A stretch of 64,000 nucleotides of DNA. Source: CAZGAQ01 sp964523405. GTDB taxonomy: Bacteria; Planctomycetota; Phycisphaerae; UBA1845; Fen-1342. Position numbers and translations under genes: made by a program. The stretch lies in NCBI GenBank assembly GCA_964523405.1, contig CAZGAQ010000019.1, positions 1 to 64,000 of the forward strand. The letters are read 5' to 3'. The notes beneath the pieces were generated by a model. The model saw nothing but the letters and a program-made list of their open reading frames with translations. It ran no database searches and was not told where the DNA came from. Position 1 is the first letter of the stretch. The number at the start of each line of letters is the position of its first letter. Positions 33,721 through 42,341 of this stretch are shown in pieces.

Positions 33721-35079
33721 CTAGGGCTGGGGCGCCGCGGCACCCTCGATGCCGAGATCCTTCAGCACGTCGGCCGGCATCAAGGCCTTGTACACCTTGC
33801 GCGCCATGTAACCCTCGAAGTCCAGGGTGGCGCGCACCACCGGAGCCGAACCGTACACGTAGTCGCCGTCCTGACTGCCGGCCACCAGGGTCGTGTATTC
33901 CAGGCCGACGAGCTGGTAGAAGTTCACGCGGGTGAAGGCGTCCACGAGCTTGAGCAACTCGCGCTGATCGGCGATCACGACGACGCCGAACCGCACGACG
34001 TCAAACTGGGCGTCGCTCTTGCGCAGCGTGAACGATGGCGGCATGGTGAGCGGCGTGGCGGCGCTGGCGCCGGGGGTGCTGACCGCCGCGGCCGGGAAGG
34101 GCACGAGTTGTCCCTGGGACGTGATGTAGCCGTAGACGTTGACGTTGATGATTCGCTTGACGGGCAGGGTCTCGACCGAGGCCTTGCCCTCGCCGATGCG
34201 CTCGGCGGTCGCCTGGTTGAGCTGGCGAATGGCCTTCACCACGTCCTGCTGGATCCACAGGGCGACCTGCGCGTACCACATGTCGCGCGCGCTCGGCGCC
34301 GTTTCGTCGAGCGCCAGGGGGCTGACGTGGAAGGAGGAGCGCGTCGGATCCGCCTCGGCGTAGATGCGGATCGCGCGGGCTTTGCGCACCGCGGCGCGCC
34401 GCTGGGCTTCCGGCGTAACGGAAACCACCGCGGGCGTCAAGGGTCCGCCGGTCGGCAACAGGCCGGGCCGCATGCCGGGGGGGATGGCGCCGGGCGGCAG
34501 GCCGAGGGGGGTCGCCGAACCGGGCGTCATGCCGAGGGGCGCGCCGGGGATGCCCGGCGGGGCCATCGGCGGACCGCCCGCGAGCGGGGTCGGCGCCGCC
34601 GGCGGCGTGGCGCCACCCGGCTCGGGGGATTCATCGCCGCGGCGCTTGCGTTCCTCTTCCATGCGCTCCGCCTCTTCCTGGATCTCCTGCGCGCTGGGCG
34701 GACCGCCGGCCACCAGATCGCGCGGCAGCGCATACAGCTCGTCCTTGTAGACTTCCTTGAAGCGGAACGCGAGTTCGAGCTGGCCGGCCTTGGGGAAGAC
34801 GCCTTCCAGGATGGGCTCGCGCCGGTTGATCTTGGCGGCCTCCTCGAGCGTCTTCTTGTATTCGTCATCGAACGCCTTGGCGCTTTCCTTCTCGGCGTCG
34901 ATGCATTCCTGATTCACCGCGCCGCTTTGCAGCGAGTCCACCTCGCTGGCCTCGCGGACGCGCTTGCCCATTTCCTCGGTCACGTCCTTCTGCAGCATGC
35001 CGAGGACCATCACCGCGATCGCCGCCAGCGCCACCACTCCGCTCGCCAGCGACATCCAGTGGTTCTTTACGAATTGCAT
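33721..35079 (-). CDS. PilM-operon second protein, membrane-anchored PilN/PilO-like
   Basis: A 452-residue protein with a short cytoplasmic N-terminus (MQFVKNHW), a transmembrane segment (about 9-29, LASGVVALAAIAVMVLGML), a charged, probably coiled-coil stretch (about 30-95), a proline/glycine/methionine-rich linker (about 170-215, GLPPGAIPPGMRPGLLP) and a C-terminal alpha/beta domain (about 215-445) with VVRFGVVVIADQRELLKLVD. The short tail, single helix, coil and ferredoxin-like end is the general plan of PilN and PilO, but sequence identity was not recognisable. ATG 35079 has AGGAG upstream. It lies 29 bases after pilM. Confidence 0.7.
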   Translation of the reverse strand: MQFVKNHWMSLASGVVALAAIAVMVLGMLQKDVTEEMGKRVREASEVDSLQSGAVNQECIDAEKESAKAFDDEYKKTLEEAAKINRREPILEGVFPKAGQLELAFRFKEVYKDELYALPRDLVAGGPPSAQEIQEEAERMEEERKRRGDESPEPGGATPPAAPTPLAGGPPMAPPGIPGAPLGMTPGSATPLGLPPGAIPPGMRPGLLPTGGPLTPAVVSVTPEAQRRAAVRKARAIRIYAEADPTRSSFHVSPLALDETAPSARDMWYAQVALWIQQDVVKAIRQLNQATAERIGEGKASVETLPVKRIINVNVYGYITSQGQLVPFPAAAVSTPGASAATPLTMPPSFTLRKSDAQFDVVRFGVVVIADQRELLKLVDAFTRVNFYQLVGLEYTTLVAGSQDGDYVYGSAPVVRATLDFEGYMARKVYKALMPADVLKDLGIEGAAAPQP

Positions 35080-35108
35080 GGCCTTTCTCCTGTCTGGTCG
35101 CTGGGGCT

Positions 35109-37238
35109 TTATTTCTTTTCCGCGGGCTTGGGCGGCATCTCACCGAGGCGCAGCTTGAACGCGAACTCGACCTGCCAGTCGTTCTTGGCGTCCTCGCCGG
35201 TCGCCGGGTCGGAGAACAGCGCCGTCTTGTCGCCGGTGGCGCCCCCCGGCGGCGCCGCGCCGGGCTGGCCGGCCCACGGTGTCGTTCCGCCGCCGGGTCC
35301 GGGCATCTGGTAGTACTGCTTGATCAGCGGATCGCCGATGTAGCGCTTCGCCGTGTCCTTGGGGTCATCCTCCGGGATGTAGAATCCGAGGCCCTTGACG
35401 CGGCTCTGCTCCCGCAAGCTGCTGTAGTAATCGCCGGCCAGCCACCGGCTGGCATCCGACTGGCGCGTGCGATACAGCAGCCGCCCCTGGATGCGCACGA
35501 GGAAGCCCGGGTTTGTCGCGGCCGCGCTGGCGTCCGCGGAGGGCGCCGGTTTCGGTCCGCCCCCCGGGCCCATCGGCGGTCCCATGGGCGGACCTCCCAG
35601 GCCACCGATGGGGCCACCCGGACCCATGATCGGGCCACCGCTGCCGGGGATCGGCCCGCCACCCATCGTCCGCTCCTCGTTCAGCTTGATCGCTTCGATG
35701 TCGGGGACGTACTCGACCTTGAACGACTCAATCAGCAACTGGCCGCGCTCGGTGCGCTTGTACTTGTCCGGCGCCGCCTCGATCTTCTTCTTGAGTTCTT
35801 CGACGGTGGTTACCTCGTTCAGATCCGGCGGGTTGAGTGGGGGCATGGCCGCGTGGACCAGCGTAAGGACCTGGGGGATCACCAGCCGGTCCTTCTGCAG
35901 CTTGAACAGGCTCTGAATGTCCTGCTCGCGCTGTCCGGTGTCGGACTTCGCCTTGCCGAAATCGTCCCGCAGCTTGCGGGCTTCGGCGACCACGCTGGCG
36001 GCCTTGGCCCGCGCCTGGCGGCTCTGGTCGTTGTCCAGCTCCTGCGCCGCGAGGTAGTTGGCGCCCCAGGGCACCGCGCTGGCCAGCGCGAGGGCCGCGG
36101 CGGTGGCCATGAAATACGGCCGCTTCTTGCGCCACACCGCGATCCGGGCCATCTCCGGGGGCAGGAGGGAAGCGTGAATCCGCGCCAGGCCGAGTCCCTG
36201 GAGGGCGAGGCCGTACGCGGCACCGAAGCTCAGTACATTCTCAGTGAACTGCGGAGCGTTGATCGTCGCGGAGGCGACGACCTGGTTGAACTTCTCCAGC
36301 TTGGCGACGCCGCCGCCGACGGTCAGGTTGTTCTCCAGGTACTTCTGCAGGCCGGGCAGGCGGAAGGCGTTGCCCAGAGCAAGGACGCGTTTGAGCTCGA
36401 CGTCGCGGTGGGTTGACGAGTAGAACCCGATCGAGCGCTGGATTTCGGCCACGAGGTCCGCGAACACGGGGCGCATCGCCTGGAAGATCTGCCGGGCGTA
36501 CTTGCTGGTGGCGGCGGAGCGCTTCAGGCTCTCCGCTTTGGCAAAGGAGAGCTTGAAGGTGCGGACGAGGGCCTCGGTAAAGCTGTTGCCGCCGAGGGGG
36601 ATGTTGCGGGTCCAGGCCGAGTTGGGCTCGACGATGATGAGGTCGGTGTTCTGTGAGCCGACGTCCACCATCACGGTTGCGCCGCCTTCGCCGTCGGCGG
36701 CGCGGTCGAAGCGGCAGAAGTTGTAGAGGGCGGCGGGGATGGCCTGCACGCCGGACGGGGCGATGCCGACCTTGCCGAAGAAGCCCAGGTGCTTGCGAAT
36801 CAGGTCCTTGCGGATCGCGAAGATGCCGACCTCGATGTCGGGCGAGCCCTCGGTCGTGAAGACCTGGTAGTCCCAGACGACATCGTCCATGTCGAAGGGG
36901 ATCTGCTGGCTGGCCTCGTACCGCACCAGTTCGGGGATCTTCTTGGCATCCTTTTTCAGATCGATGGGCGGCATCTTGCAGAACCGGGCGAAGGTCTGTT
37001 GCCCGGGCACGCCCACCACGAAGCGGTCGCCTTGCCACTCATTGCGCGAGGCGAACTTCTCCAGGGCCGACCTGATGAGCTCGTCCCGGTCGGCGTCCGG
37101 CTGGGACAGAATCTTGGGGTGCTCGATGACATCGAAGGCGACGGCTTCGACCTTGCCATCCTCGGCGGGGCGCAACTTGAGCGCCTTGAGGGCGCACTGC
37201 CCGATGTCGATACCCCAGACCGCATTACTGGATGCCAT
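35109..37238 (-). CDS. pilM: PilM-type actin-like ATPase fused to a PilN-like membrane domain
   Basis: A 709-residue protein. The first 350 residues are a PilM ASKHA ATPase: phosphate-1 motif WGIDIGQCALKALKL, VRYEASQQIPFDMDDVVWDY, MVDVGSQNTDLIIVE, NIPLGGNSFTEAL and LGNAFRLPGLQKYL. A transmembrane helix follows at about 373-395 (YFMATAAALALASAVPWGA), then a coiled coil (about 400-470), a glycine/proline-rich linker (about 524-561) and a periplasmic C-terminal domain. Classical PilM is about 350 residues and soluble, so this looks like PilM fused to a PilN-type subunit. A perfect AGGAGGT five bases upstream fixes ATG 37238. It is first of a three-gene leftward operon. Confidence 0.85.
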   Translation of the reverse strand: MASSNAVWGIDIGQCALKALKLRPAEDGKVEAVAFDVIEHPKILSQPDADRDELIRSALEKFASRNEWQGDRFVVGVPGQQTFARFCKMPPIDLKKDAKKIPELVRYEASQQIPFDMDDVVWDYQVFTTEGSPDIEVGIFAIRKDLIRKHLGFFGKVGIAPSGVQAIPAALYNFCRFDRAADGEGGATVMVDVGSQNTDLIIVEPNSAWTRNIPLGGNSFTEALVRTFKLSFAKAESLKRSAATSKYARQIFQAMRPVFADLVAEIQRSIGFYSSTHRDVELKRVLALGNAFRLPGLQKYLENNLTVGGGVAKLEKFNQVVASATINAPQFTENVLSFGAAYGLALQGLGLARIHASLLPPEMARIAVWRKKRPYFMATAAALALASAVPWGANYLAAQELDNDQSRQARAKAASVVAEARKLRDDFGKAKSDTGQREQDIQSLFKLQKDRLVIPQVLTLVHAAMPPLNPPDLNEVTTVEELKKKIEAAPDKYKRTERGQLLIESFKVEYVPDIEAIKLNEERTMGGGPIPGSGGPIMGPGGPIGGLGGPPMGPPMGPGGGPKPAPSADASAAATNPGFLVRIQGRLLYRTRQSDASRWLAGDYYSSLREQSRVKGLGFYIPEDDPKDTAKRYIGDPLIKQYYQMPGPGGGTTPWAGQPGAAPPGGATGDKTALFSDPATGEDAKNDWQVEFAFKLRLGEMPPKPAEKK

Positions 37239-37800
37239 GCGGCACCTCCTGCTGCTGGCGGCCGGCCGCAACTGCACCACGTCGGCAGTCCGGGCGCGGG
37301 CCAGAACATGTACACGCCAACACCGCCGCTGCGGCGTCGGTTGAACCGCGATGTCGCGAGAGAGAAACGGCGCCGGCTTGCTGCCGACACCTACCGCCAT
37401 GGGCCTACCACGACGGCATTCCGGGGATGATGATCTATGTATGAGTCCGGTCTGCCGAAGGCGGATTTCAATGCGTCGCGGAAACCCGCATGGCCGGTAT
37501 CCAGATTGTAGCAGGGGAGGGTTGGTTCGCTAGCGTACTCCTGATGCCCAACGGTCCCTCCTGCGGGGACCGCCTACTAACAGAATGGCACAGCCCAGCC
37601 GTCTTGTCAAAGCCGGCCGGGCGAAAACCGCGTCCACGCAGCGCGATTCCGGACTGCATCCTGCCTGGTCCGGCCGCGTAGCGCTGCGTGGCGCCGCCTG
37701 CCGGGGGCCATGTCCAGATCTTTGACGCGGATAGCCATGCTCCGGTTCCCGGCGCGGCCGGATTCGGGCAGGGTGCGTCTGCGATGCGTGTCCCCCGTCG
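37239..37800. other. Intergenic region upstream of the pilM operon
   Basis: About 560 bases with no convincing gene. It contains a promoter candidate on the minus strand at 37582-37610 and a small inverted repeat (CGGTCCC...GGGACCG) near 37544-37573. If that promoter drives pilM, the leader would be about 340 bases. Confidence 0.5.
37582..37610 (-). promoter_or_regulatory. Promoter candidate upstream of pilM
   Basis: On the minus strand a perfect TTGACA (37605-37610), a 17-base spacer and CATTCT (37582-37587). The -10 box is weak. Confidence 0.35.
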
Positions 37801-38274
37801 TCACCGCTTCTTCCGTTTCGGTCGCTCCCGCACGGCCGCCTCGTAGCGGGCGATGTACTCGGACGCGCGCACGCGGGCGATCGATTCCCCGATCACGTCC
37901 AGCGCGAGGTCGTCCAGCTTCTTGAACCGCAGGCACGCCTTGCCCATGTCGAGCTTCTTGCCCGTCTTGGCCCACGCCAGGCGAAACCGCTCGTCATGTT
38001 CCGCGCTGCCGTACAGGTACATCAGATGCAGCGCCAAGTGGTTCTTCTGCGCCGCCAGCCCCGCAAACGGCAGCGGCTGCTTCGGATCGCAGTGATACCC
38101 GGCCGGGTACACGCGGTGGGGAATGTAGTACCCGATCATGCCGTACTGCATGCCTTCCTCGATGGCGGGATCGAGGTTCTTCCGCAGCACCGCCCGTACC
38201 CCCTCCAGCGCCGCCCTGCGCTCGGCCGGCAACGCCGCCAGATACGCCTCCACGGCTTTCGCCCCACTCTGCAT
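37801..38274 (-). CDS. DUF1801 family protein
   Basis: A 157-residue cytosolic protein of the DUF1801 (YdhG-like) family, whose biochemical function is unknown. Family pattern: an N-terminal helix with VEAYLAALPAERRAALEGVR, the central EGMQYGMIGYYIP, PFAGLAAQKNHLALHLMYLY, GKACLRFKKLDDLALDVIGE and a basic tail ending RPKRKKR. Length is typical. A GGAGGAGAC lies before ATG 38274. It is divergent from the MlaF-like gene. Confidence 0.85.
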   Translation of the reverse strand: MQSGAKAVEAYLAALPAERRAALEGVRAVLRKNLDPAIEEGMQYGMIGYYIPHRVYPAGYHCDPKQPLPFAGLAAQKNHLALHLMYLYGSAEHDERFRLAWAKTGKKLDMGKACLRFKKLDDLALDVIGESIARVRASEYIARYEAAVRERPKRKKR

Positions 38275-38520
38275 GTCGTCTCCTCCGTGCCGGCCCGTCG
38301 CGGACCCGCGGCACCGTCAACTCGCGCGCCGTCCGCCGGGCGCCAGCGCGCAGGCATCCCCTAGGCTCGGCGCGCACGACCGATTCTAGGCGCGGGCCCT
38401 CAGACTCACCCCGCAGGTGTAGTTGGAGCCCCGGTCTTCAACTCGTTCCTCGCTAGTCGAAACGCACAACTCCCTTGCCCCCCTTCCCCCTCCACCGTCG
38501 CCCCCCGTGTCCGATCCCGC

Positions 38521-38526
38521 TAGAAT
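38521..38526 (+). promoter_or_regulatory. -10 box of a probable leaderless promoter
   Basis: TAGAAT, then seven bases, then ATG 38534. No Shine-Dalgarno is present. An ATG inside the box region (38525) could be an alternative start adding three residues. Confidence 0.45.
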
Positions 38527-38533
38527 GCCCCGC

Positions 38534-39442
38534 ATGGACCCCGCACCTTCGGCCGCTGGCGCTCCGTCCGACGTCGTGCTCTCTGTGCGCGACCTCGTTG
38601 TCCGCTTCGACGCCGGCGAGGAGGGCAACGGCGGTAGCCTCACCGTCCTCGACGGCATCAACTTCGACGTGCAGCGCGGGGAGACGCTGGTCATCATGGG
38701 CGGCTCGGGGTGCGGGAAGAGCACGCTGCTGAACTGCCTGATCGGCGAACTGCGGCCGGACGAGGGGTCGATCGTCTATCACCTGCCGGGACTGGGGGAT
38801 GTGGACTTCGGGACGGCGGACGAGGGGACGCGGAACGCGGTGCGGAAGCGGTTCGGGATTCTGTTTCAGTCGGGGGCGCTGTTCAGCTCGCTGACGCTGG
38901 CGGAGAACGTGGCGCTGCCGCTGAAAGAGCACTCGCACGTCGAGAAGGACGTGATCGACATCGTGGTGGCGATGAAGCTGCAGCAGGTGCGGATGCTGCC
39001 GCATCGGGACAAGTACCCGGCGCAGCTTTCGGGCGGGCAGAAGAAGCGGGCGGGGCTGGCGCGGGCGACGGCGATGGACCCGGAGATTCTGTTCTACGAC
39101 GAGCCGAGCGCGGGGCTGGACCCGGTGACGTCGTCCGCGATCGACGAGCTGATGATGGACCTGTCGCACAAGCTGCAGGTGACGTCGGTGGTGGTGACGC
39201 ACGAGATGGACTCGGCGTTCCGGATCGCGGACCGGATGATCATGCTGCAGATGGGGAAGATTCTGCGGATCGGGCCGCGGAAGGACTTCGAGGTGCTGCG
39301 CGACGCGGAGCCGGCCCGGCTGACGACGGAGCAGGATCGGCTGATTCACCAGTTTCTGCGTGGCGAGTCGGTCGGGCCGCTGACGAATCTGGAGGGCCTC
39401 AGCGAATACGAACGCATCCTGATCGGCAAGTCGGCGGGCTGA
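38534..39442 (+). CDS. MlaF-like ABC transporter ATP-binding protein
   Basis: A 302-residue ATPase resembling MlaF/Ttg2A, the motor of the phospholipid-trafficking Mla system. Walker A MGGSGCGKSTLLNCLIGE, Q-loop FGILFQSGALFSSLTLAENVALPL (the MlaF-type pattern), signature LSGGQKKRAGLARAT, Walker B EILFYDEPSAGLDPV and H-loop VVTHEMDSAFRIADR. The C-terminal 60 residues extend past the core and include TEQDRLIHQFLRGESVGPL, as in MlaF. No MlaE permease or MlaD gene is adjacent in the window, so its partners must be elsewhere. The frame is open upstream to 38423 but that part is proline-rich noise. Confidence 0.85.
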   Translation: MDPAPSAAGAPSDVVLSVRDLVVRFDAGEEGNGGSLTVLDGINFDVQRGETLVIMGGSGCGKSTLLNCLIGELRPDEGSIVYHLPGLGDVDFGTADEGTRNAVRKRFGILFQSGALFSSLTLAENVALPLKEHSHVEKDVIDIVVAMKLQQVRMLPHRDKYPAQLSGGQKKRAGLARATAMDPEILFYDEPSAGLDPVTSSAIDELMMDLSHKLQVTSVVVTHEMDSAFRIADRMIMLQMGKILRIGPRKDFEVLRDAEPARLTTEQDRLIHQFLRGESVGPLTNLEGLSEYERILIGKSAG

Positions 39443-39490
39443 GTACGGCGCGGCTGGCGCCGGGCGCACCGACGCCGGGGCTGGCACGAT

Positions 39491-40282
39491 TCAGCAGAAC
39501 CTACTCACAACCCTGGCGACCAGGATGCCCAGCGCAGCACACACCATTCCGATGATGGGGATCATAATTCGACACAGTCCCAGCCGCGGGCCGGCGGGCG
39601 CGCGCAGCGCGACCATGTTTCCCAGCGTGAGTGCCCACCAGATCAACCCGGGCGTGCCCAGGCCCAGCACGACACAGACTGCGGGGCCCGAGAAGGGGAT
39701 GAAGCAGGCCGCGAGCGTGCCAAACACGCCCCACAAACCGGTCAGCAGACTGAAGCCGCTGGTCAGATGCGTCAGCCCGCGCCAGAACAGATACGGCTTG
39801 TGGATCCCGCGCGGCTTAAGCACCGCGGTCAGCAAAGCTGCGACGAGCGTCTCGCAGAGCCAGAAGCCGCACAGCGTTCCGCAGACCGCCGCCGGCGCGA
39901 TTTGCAGGGTGGGCTTCCCTGCGATGGTCAGCATGCCAAGCACCAGAATCAGGAGTGCGGTGGCATAGGACGCGACCGAATGCCAGCGGCGCTGCTCGGT
40001 CTCGACGCAAGCCGGAAGACGTCGTGCGAGTTCGCGCGGCGCGAAGAACGCCAAGGCCCAGATCGTCAGGGCGTCCGGCAGGAGCATGCCGTTCGTCCCG
40101 GGCAGGCGTTGCGGGATGTTGTAGTGCAGAGCGCGCAGTTCCCACGGGTCGAACGGTTCCCCGCATTCCGGGCAGCGGTTCTCGGGCAGGCCGGTCAAGT
40201 CGTAGTCGCAGTTCAGGCACCGCAGCACGAGTTCGGCCGGCCACAGCGGTGGCGGCGGCGAAGAGAAATCGTCGGCGCACAT
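39491..40282 (-). CDS. Zinc-ribbon multi-pass membrane protein
   Basis: A 263-residue protein of unknown function. The N-terminus has a zinc ribbon CLNCDYDLTGLPENRCPECG followed by PFDPWELRAL, a pattern often seen in Phycisphaerae membrane proteins. About six hydrophobic segments follow: LLILVLGMLTIAG, LCGFWLCETLVAALLTAVL, FSLLTGLWGVFGTLAACFIP, VVLGLGTPGLIWWALTLG and a C-terminal MIPIIGMVCAALGILVARV. The same frame continues open to 41254 over the antisense fumarase gene, but MCADDFSS at 40282 is the first sensible start, with GGGAGG about ten bases upstream. Confidence 0.7.
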   Translation of the reverse strand: MCADDFSSPPPPLWPAELVLRCLNCDYDLTGLPENRCPECGEPFDPWELRALHYNIPQRLPGTNGMLLPDALTIWALAFFAPRELARRLPACVETEQRRWHSVASYATALLILVLGMLTIAGKPTLQIAPAAVCGTLCGFWLCETLVAALLTAVLKPRGIHKPYLFWRGLTHLTSGFSLLTGLWGVFGTLAACFIPFSGPAVCVVLGLGTPGLIWWALTLGNMVALRAPAGPRLGLCRIMIPIIGMVCAALGILVARVVSRFC

Positions 40283-40384
40283 GCGGTCCCAACCTCCCGA
40301 CGGCCGGGCTCGGTCTGATCCAGCCTCTCGGGCATCGTAACACGCGGTATGGCCGTAGCGTAGGGGCGCCGCCACGGCGTGCGA

Positions 40385-40412
40385 TTGACCCGGCCGGCGC
40401 ATCCCGGATAAT
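40385..40412 (+). promoter_or_regulatory. Promoter of the fumarase operon
   Basis: TTGACC at 40385-40390, a 16-base spacer and GATAAT at 40407-40412, giving a leader of about 65 bases before ATG 40484. Confidence 0.55.
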
Positions 40413-40483
40413 GCGCTAGACGAGTCGCGGGCCTCGTCCCGGGCCGCTGCCGCGGTGGCGGGGCCCCATCTCGCGAGGTGCTT

Positions 40484-41362
40484 ATGTCGGACATTACCGA
40501 ACAACTGGTCGAACTGATCCGGTCGGCCTCGACGGACCTGTCGCCGGACGTGCAGGCCGCCCTGGAGGCGGCGGCGCAGGCGGAGCCGGAAGGCTCGGCC
40601 GCGCGCGGGGCGCTGGAGACGATCCTGAAGAACGTGGCGCTGTCGCGCGGCAGCGCCCGCCCGATCTGCCAGGACACGGGCACGCCGATCTTCTACATCT
40701 GGAACCCCGTCGGCTGGTCGCAGCGCGAGCTGCTCAGGCAGGCGCGGCAGGCCGTGCGGATCGCCACCGAGCGGGCATATCTGCGGCCGAACGCGGTCGC
40801 GGCGCTGTCGGGCAAGAACTCGGGCGACAACACGGGCATCGACTTCCCCGCCGTGCACTTCGAGGAGTGGGGACACGACTACCTGCAGGTCGGCTTGCTG
40901 CTGAAGGGCGGCGGGTCGGAGAACTGCGGCAGCACGTACAGCATTCCGTCGGCGGAGTTCGAGGCCAGCCGGGACATCCGCGGGGTGCGCAAGGCGGTGC
41001 TCGATGCCGCGCACAAGGCGCAGGGCTTCGGCTGCGCGCCGGGCATCCTCGGCGTGGCCGTCGGCGGTGACCGGGGCAGCAGCATGCTCAAGGCGAAGGA
41101 GCAGCTCTTCCGGCCGCTGGGCGATCACAACGCCAGTGCGGAACTGGACGAGCTGGAGAAGCAGCTCTGCCGCGAGATCAACGAGTTGGGCATCGGGCCG
41201 ATGGGTTTTGGCGGCAAAACGACGGTGCTGGCCGTGAAGCTGGCGGAGCTGCACCGGGTGCCGGCGTCGTTCTTTGTGTCGATCGCGTACATGTGCTGGG
41301 CGGATCGGCGGAAGGTGATGACGATTCGGGACCGGAATATCGCGATCCTGGCGGCGCGCTGA
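40484..41362 (+). CDS. Class I fumarate hydratase, alpha subunit
   Basis: A 292-residue subunit of the oxygen-sensitive [4Fe-4S] fumarase (or closely related tartrate dehydratase) interconverting fumarate and malate. Three cluster-ligand cysteines are visible: ICQDTGTP, SENCGST and GFGCAPG. Other family pieces are NSGDNTGIDFPAVHFE and GIGPMGFGGKTTVLAVK. In Escherichia coli FumA the two parts are fused; here they are separate genes as in many anaerobes and archaea. ATG 40484 follows GCGAGG; GTG 40478 is a less likely start. The beta subunit begins 13 bases after the stop. Confidence 0.92.
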   Translation: MSDITEQLVELIRSASTDLSPDVQAALEAAAQAEPEGSAARGALETILKNVALSRGSARPICQDTGTPIFYIWNPVGWSQRELLRQARQAVRIATERAYLRPNAVAALSGKNSGDNTGIDFPAVHFEEWGHDYLQVGLLLKGGGSENCGSTYSIPSAEFEASRDIRGVRKAVLDAAHKAQGFGCAPGILGVAVGGDRGSSMLKAKEQLFRPLGDHNASAELDELEKQLCREINELGIGPMGFGGKTTVLAVKLAELHRVPASFFVSIAYMCWADRRKVMTIRDRNIAILAAR

Positions 41363-41375
41363 CGGAGGTTGCGTG

Positions 41376-41993
41376 ATGTCGAAGAAGCTGACGATTCCGC
41401 TGGATGAGAAGTCCGTGCGGAAGCTGAAGATCGGGGATCAGGTGCTGCTGAGCGGCGTGATGTTTACGGGGCGGGACGCGGCGCACAAGTACATGGTGGA
41501 GAAGTTCATCAAGGGCAAGTGCCCGGAAGGCGAGCGCGGCGTATACGACGTGCTGCAGCGCGGACTGAAGGGCGGGGTGATTTATCACTGTGGGCCGGTG
41601 GTGCGCAAGTGCGAGGACGGCCAGTGGCAGTTTGTTGCCGCCGGGCCGACGACGAGCATTCGCGAGGAGCCGTACGAGGCGGCCGTCATCGAGCATTTCG
41701 GGCTGCGGGCGGTGATCGGCAAAGGCGGCATGGGTGAGCGGACGCTGGCGGCGTGCGCCAAGCACGGCGCGGTATACCTGCACGCGATCGGCGGCGCGGC
41801 GACGCTAATCGCCGAGAGCGTGAAGGAAGTGCAGGACGTGCACAAGCTCGACTTCGGCGTGCCGGAGGCGCTGTGGCAGATACGGGTCGAGGACTTCCCG
41901 TGCGTCGTGACGATGGACAGCCACGGGCAGAGCCTGCACGCGCAGGTCGAGAAGGCATCGAAGGACAAGCTGGTGAAGCTGTTGGGGGCGTGA
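41376..41993 (+). CDS. Class I fumarate hydratase, beta subunit
   Basis: A 205-residue partner of the alpha subunit. Family marks: KKLTIPLDEKSVRKLKIGD, VLLSGVMFTGRDAAHKYM, VIYHCGPVVRK, GPTTSIREEPYE, VIGKGGMGERTL and LDFGVPEALWQIRVEDFP. The beta domain supplies part of the substrate pocket, so both genes are needed for activity. GGAGG at 41364-41368 supports ATG 41376 (7-base spacing) over GTG 41373. The close spacing to the alpha-subunit gene shows one transcript. Confidence 0.92.
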   Translation: MSKKLTIPLDEKSVRKLKIGDQVLLSGVMFTGRDAAHKYMVEKFIKGKCPEGERGVYDVLQRGLKGGVIYHCGPVVRKCEDGQWQFVAAGPTTSIREEPYEAAVIEHFGLRAVIGKGGMGERTLAACAKHGAVYLHAIGGAATLIAESVKEVQDVHKLDFGVPEALWQIRVEDFPCVVTMDSHGQSLHAQVEKASKDKLVKLLGA

Positions 41994-42097
41994 GGCCGCG
42001 GCAATCGGGAGCGTGGCGGCTGCAAGGCAGAGCCTTGCTGTGGCGCATCTGGTAAGGTGCGAGATATCAGGCACGGCGGCCTGACGCTAGGGCGGAG

Positions 42098-42121
42098 GCG
42101 GGCGAGACGCCCACCCCACCC
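42098..42121. repeat. 24-bp repeat, inverted copy of the MITE-like core
   Basis: Reverse complement of 28907-28930 at 23 of 24 positions; begins GCGGGCGAGACGCC. Confidence 0.55.
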
Positions 42122-42149
42122 TTAATGGGGGACCAACGCTACGCGTCGT

Positions 42150-42181
42150 CGGGCACCCCTCACATTCGTTTGGGGCAGGCA
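42150..42181. repeat. 32-bp dispersed repeat, second copy
   Basis: Matches 24368-24400: the same CGGGCACCCCTCACAT start and GGGGCAGGC end, with differences only in the middle. Confidence 0.55.
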
Positions 42182-42193
42182 GCGCACAAACAA

Positions 42194-42220
42194 GGGGTGG
42201 CCGCACGAGTCGGCCACCCC
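42194..42220. terminator. Hairpin downstream of the PEP-CTERM gene
   Basis: A perfect 10-bp stem (GGGGTGGCCG with CGGCCACCCC) and a 7-base loop. It can serve convergent transcripts from both sides. No T tract. Confidence 0.5.
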
Positions 42221-42239
42221 AGGTTCCACCATTCTGCAG

Positions 42240-42306
42240 GGGAGCGTCGCCCGACGTAAGTCGTCCGGTGCGACATGGGCCACCCGAAGTCCCGCGCGAC
42301 GCTCCC
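42240..42306. repeat. Large inverted repeat after the PEP-CTERM gene
   Basis: Perfect 11-bp arms (GGGAGCGTCGC and GCGACGCTCCC) enclose 45 bases that contain a second small palindrome (CCGACGTAAGTCGTCCGG). It ends 36 bases from the PEP-CTERM stop, so it may be a 3' structure of that transcript. Confidence 0.5.
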
Positions 42307-42341
42307 GGAAGCGGCCGGACGTAGCGGCCGGTGGGCGGGGC

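Larger units (their letters stand above)
41994..42341. other. Intergenic region packed with repeats and hairpins
   Basis: About 350 bases between the convergent fumarase and PEP-CTERM genes, with no gene seen. It holds two dispersed-repeat copies (42098-42121 and 42150-42181) and two strong inverted repeats (42194-42220 and 42240-42306), described separately. Confidence 0.6.

Noticed and set aside
37239..37800. A gene in the pilM upstream region
   Set aside because: Short overlapping frames on both strands lack ribosome-binding sites and motif content.
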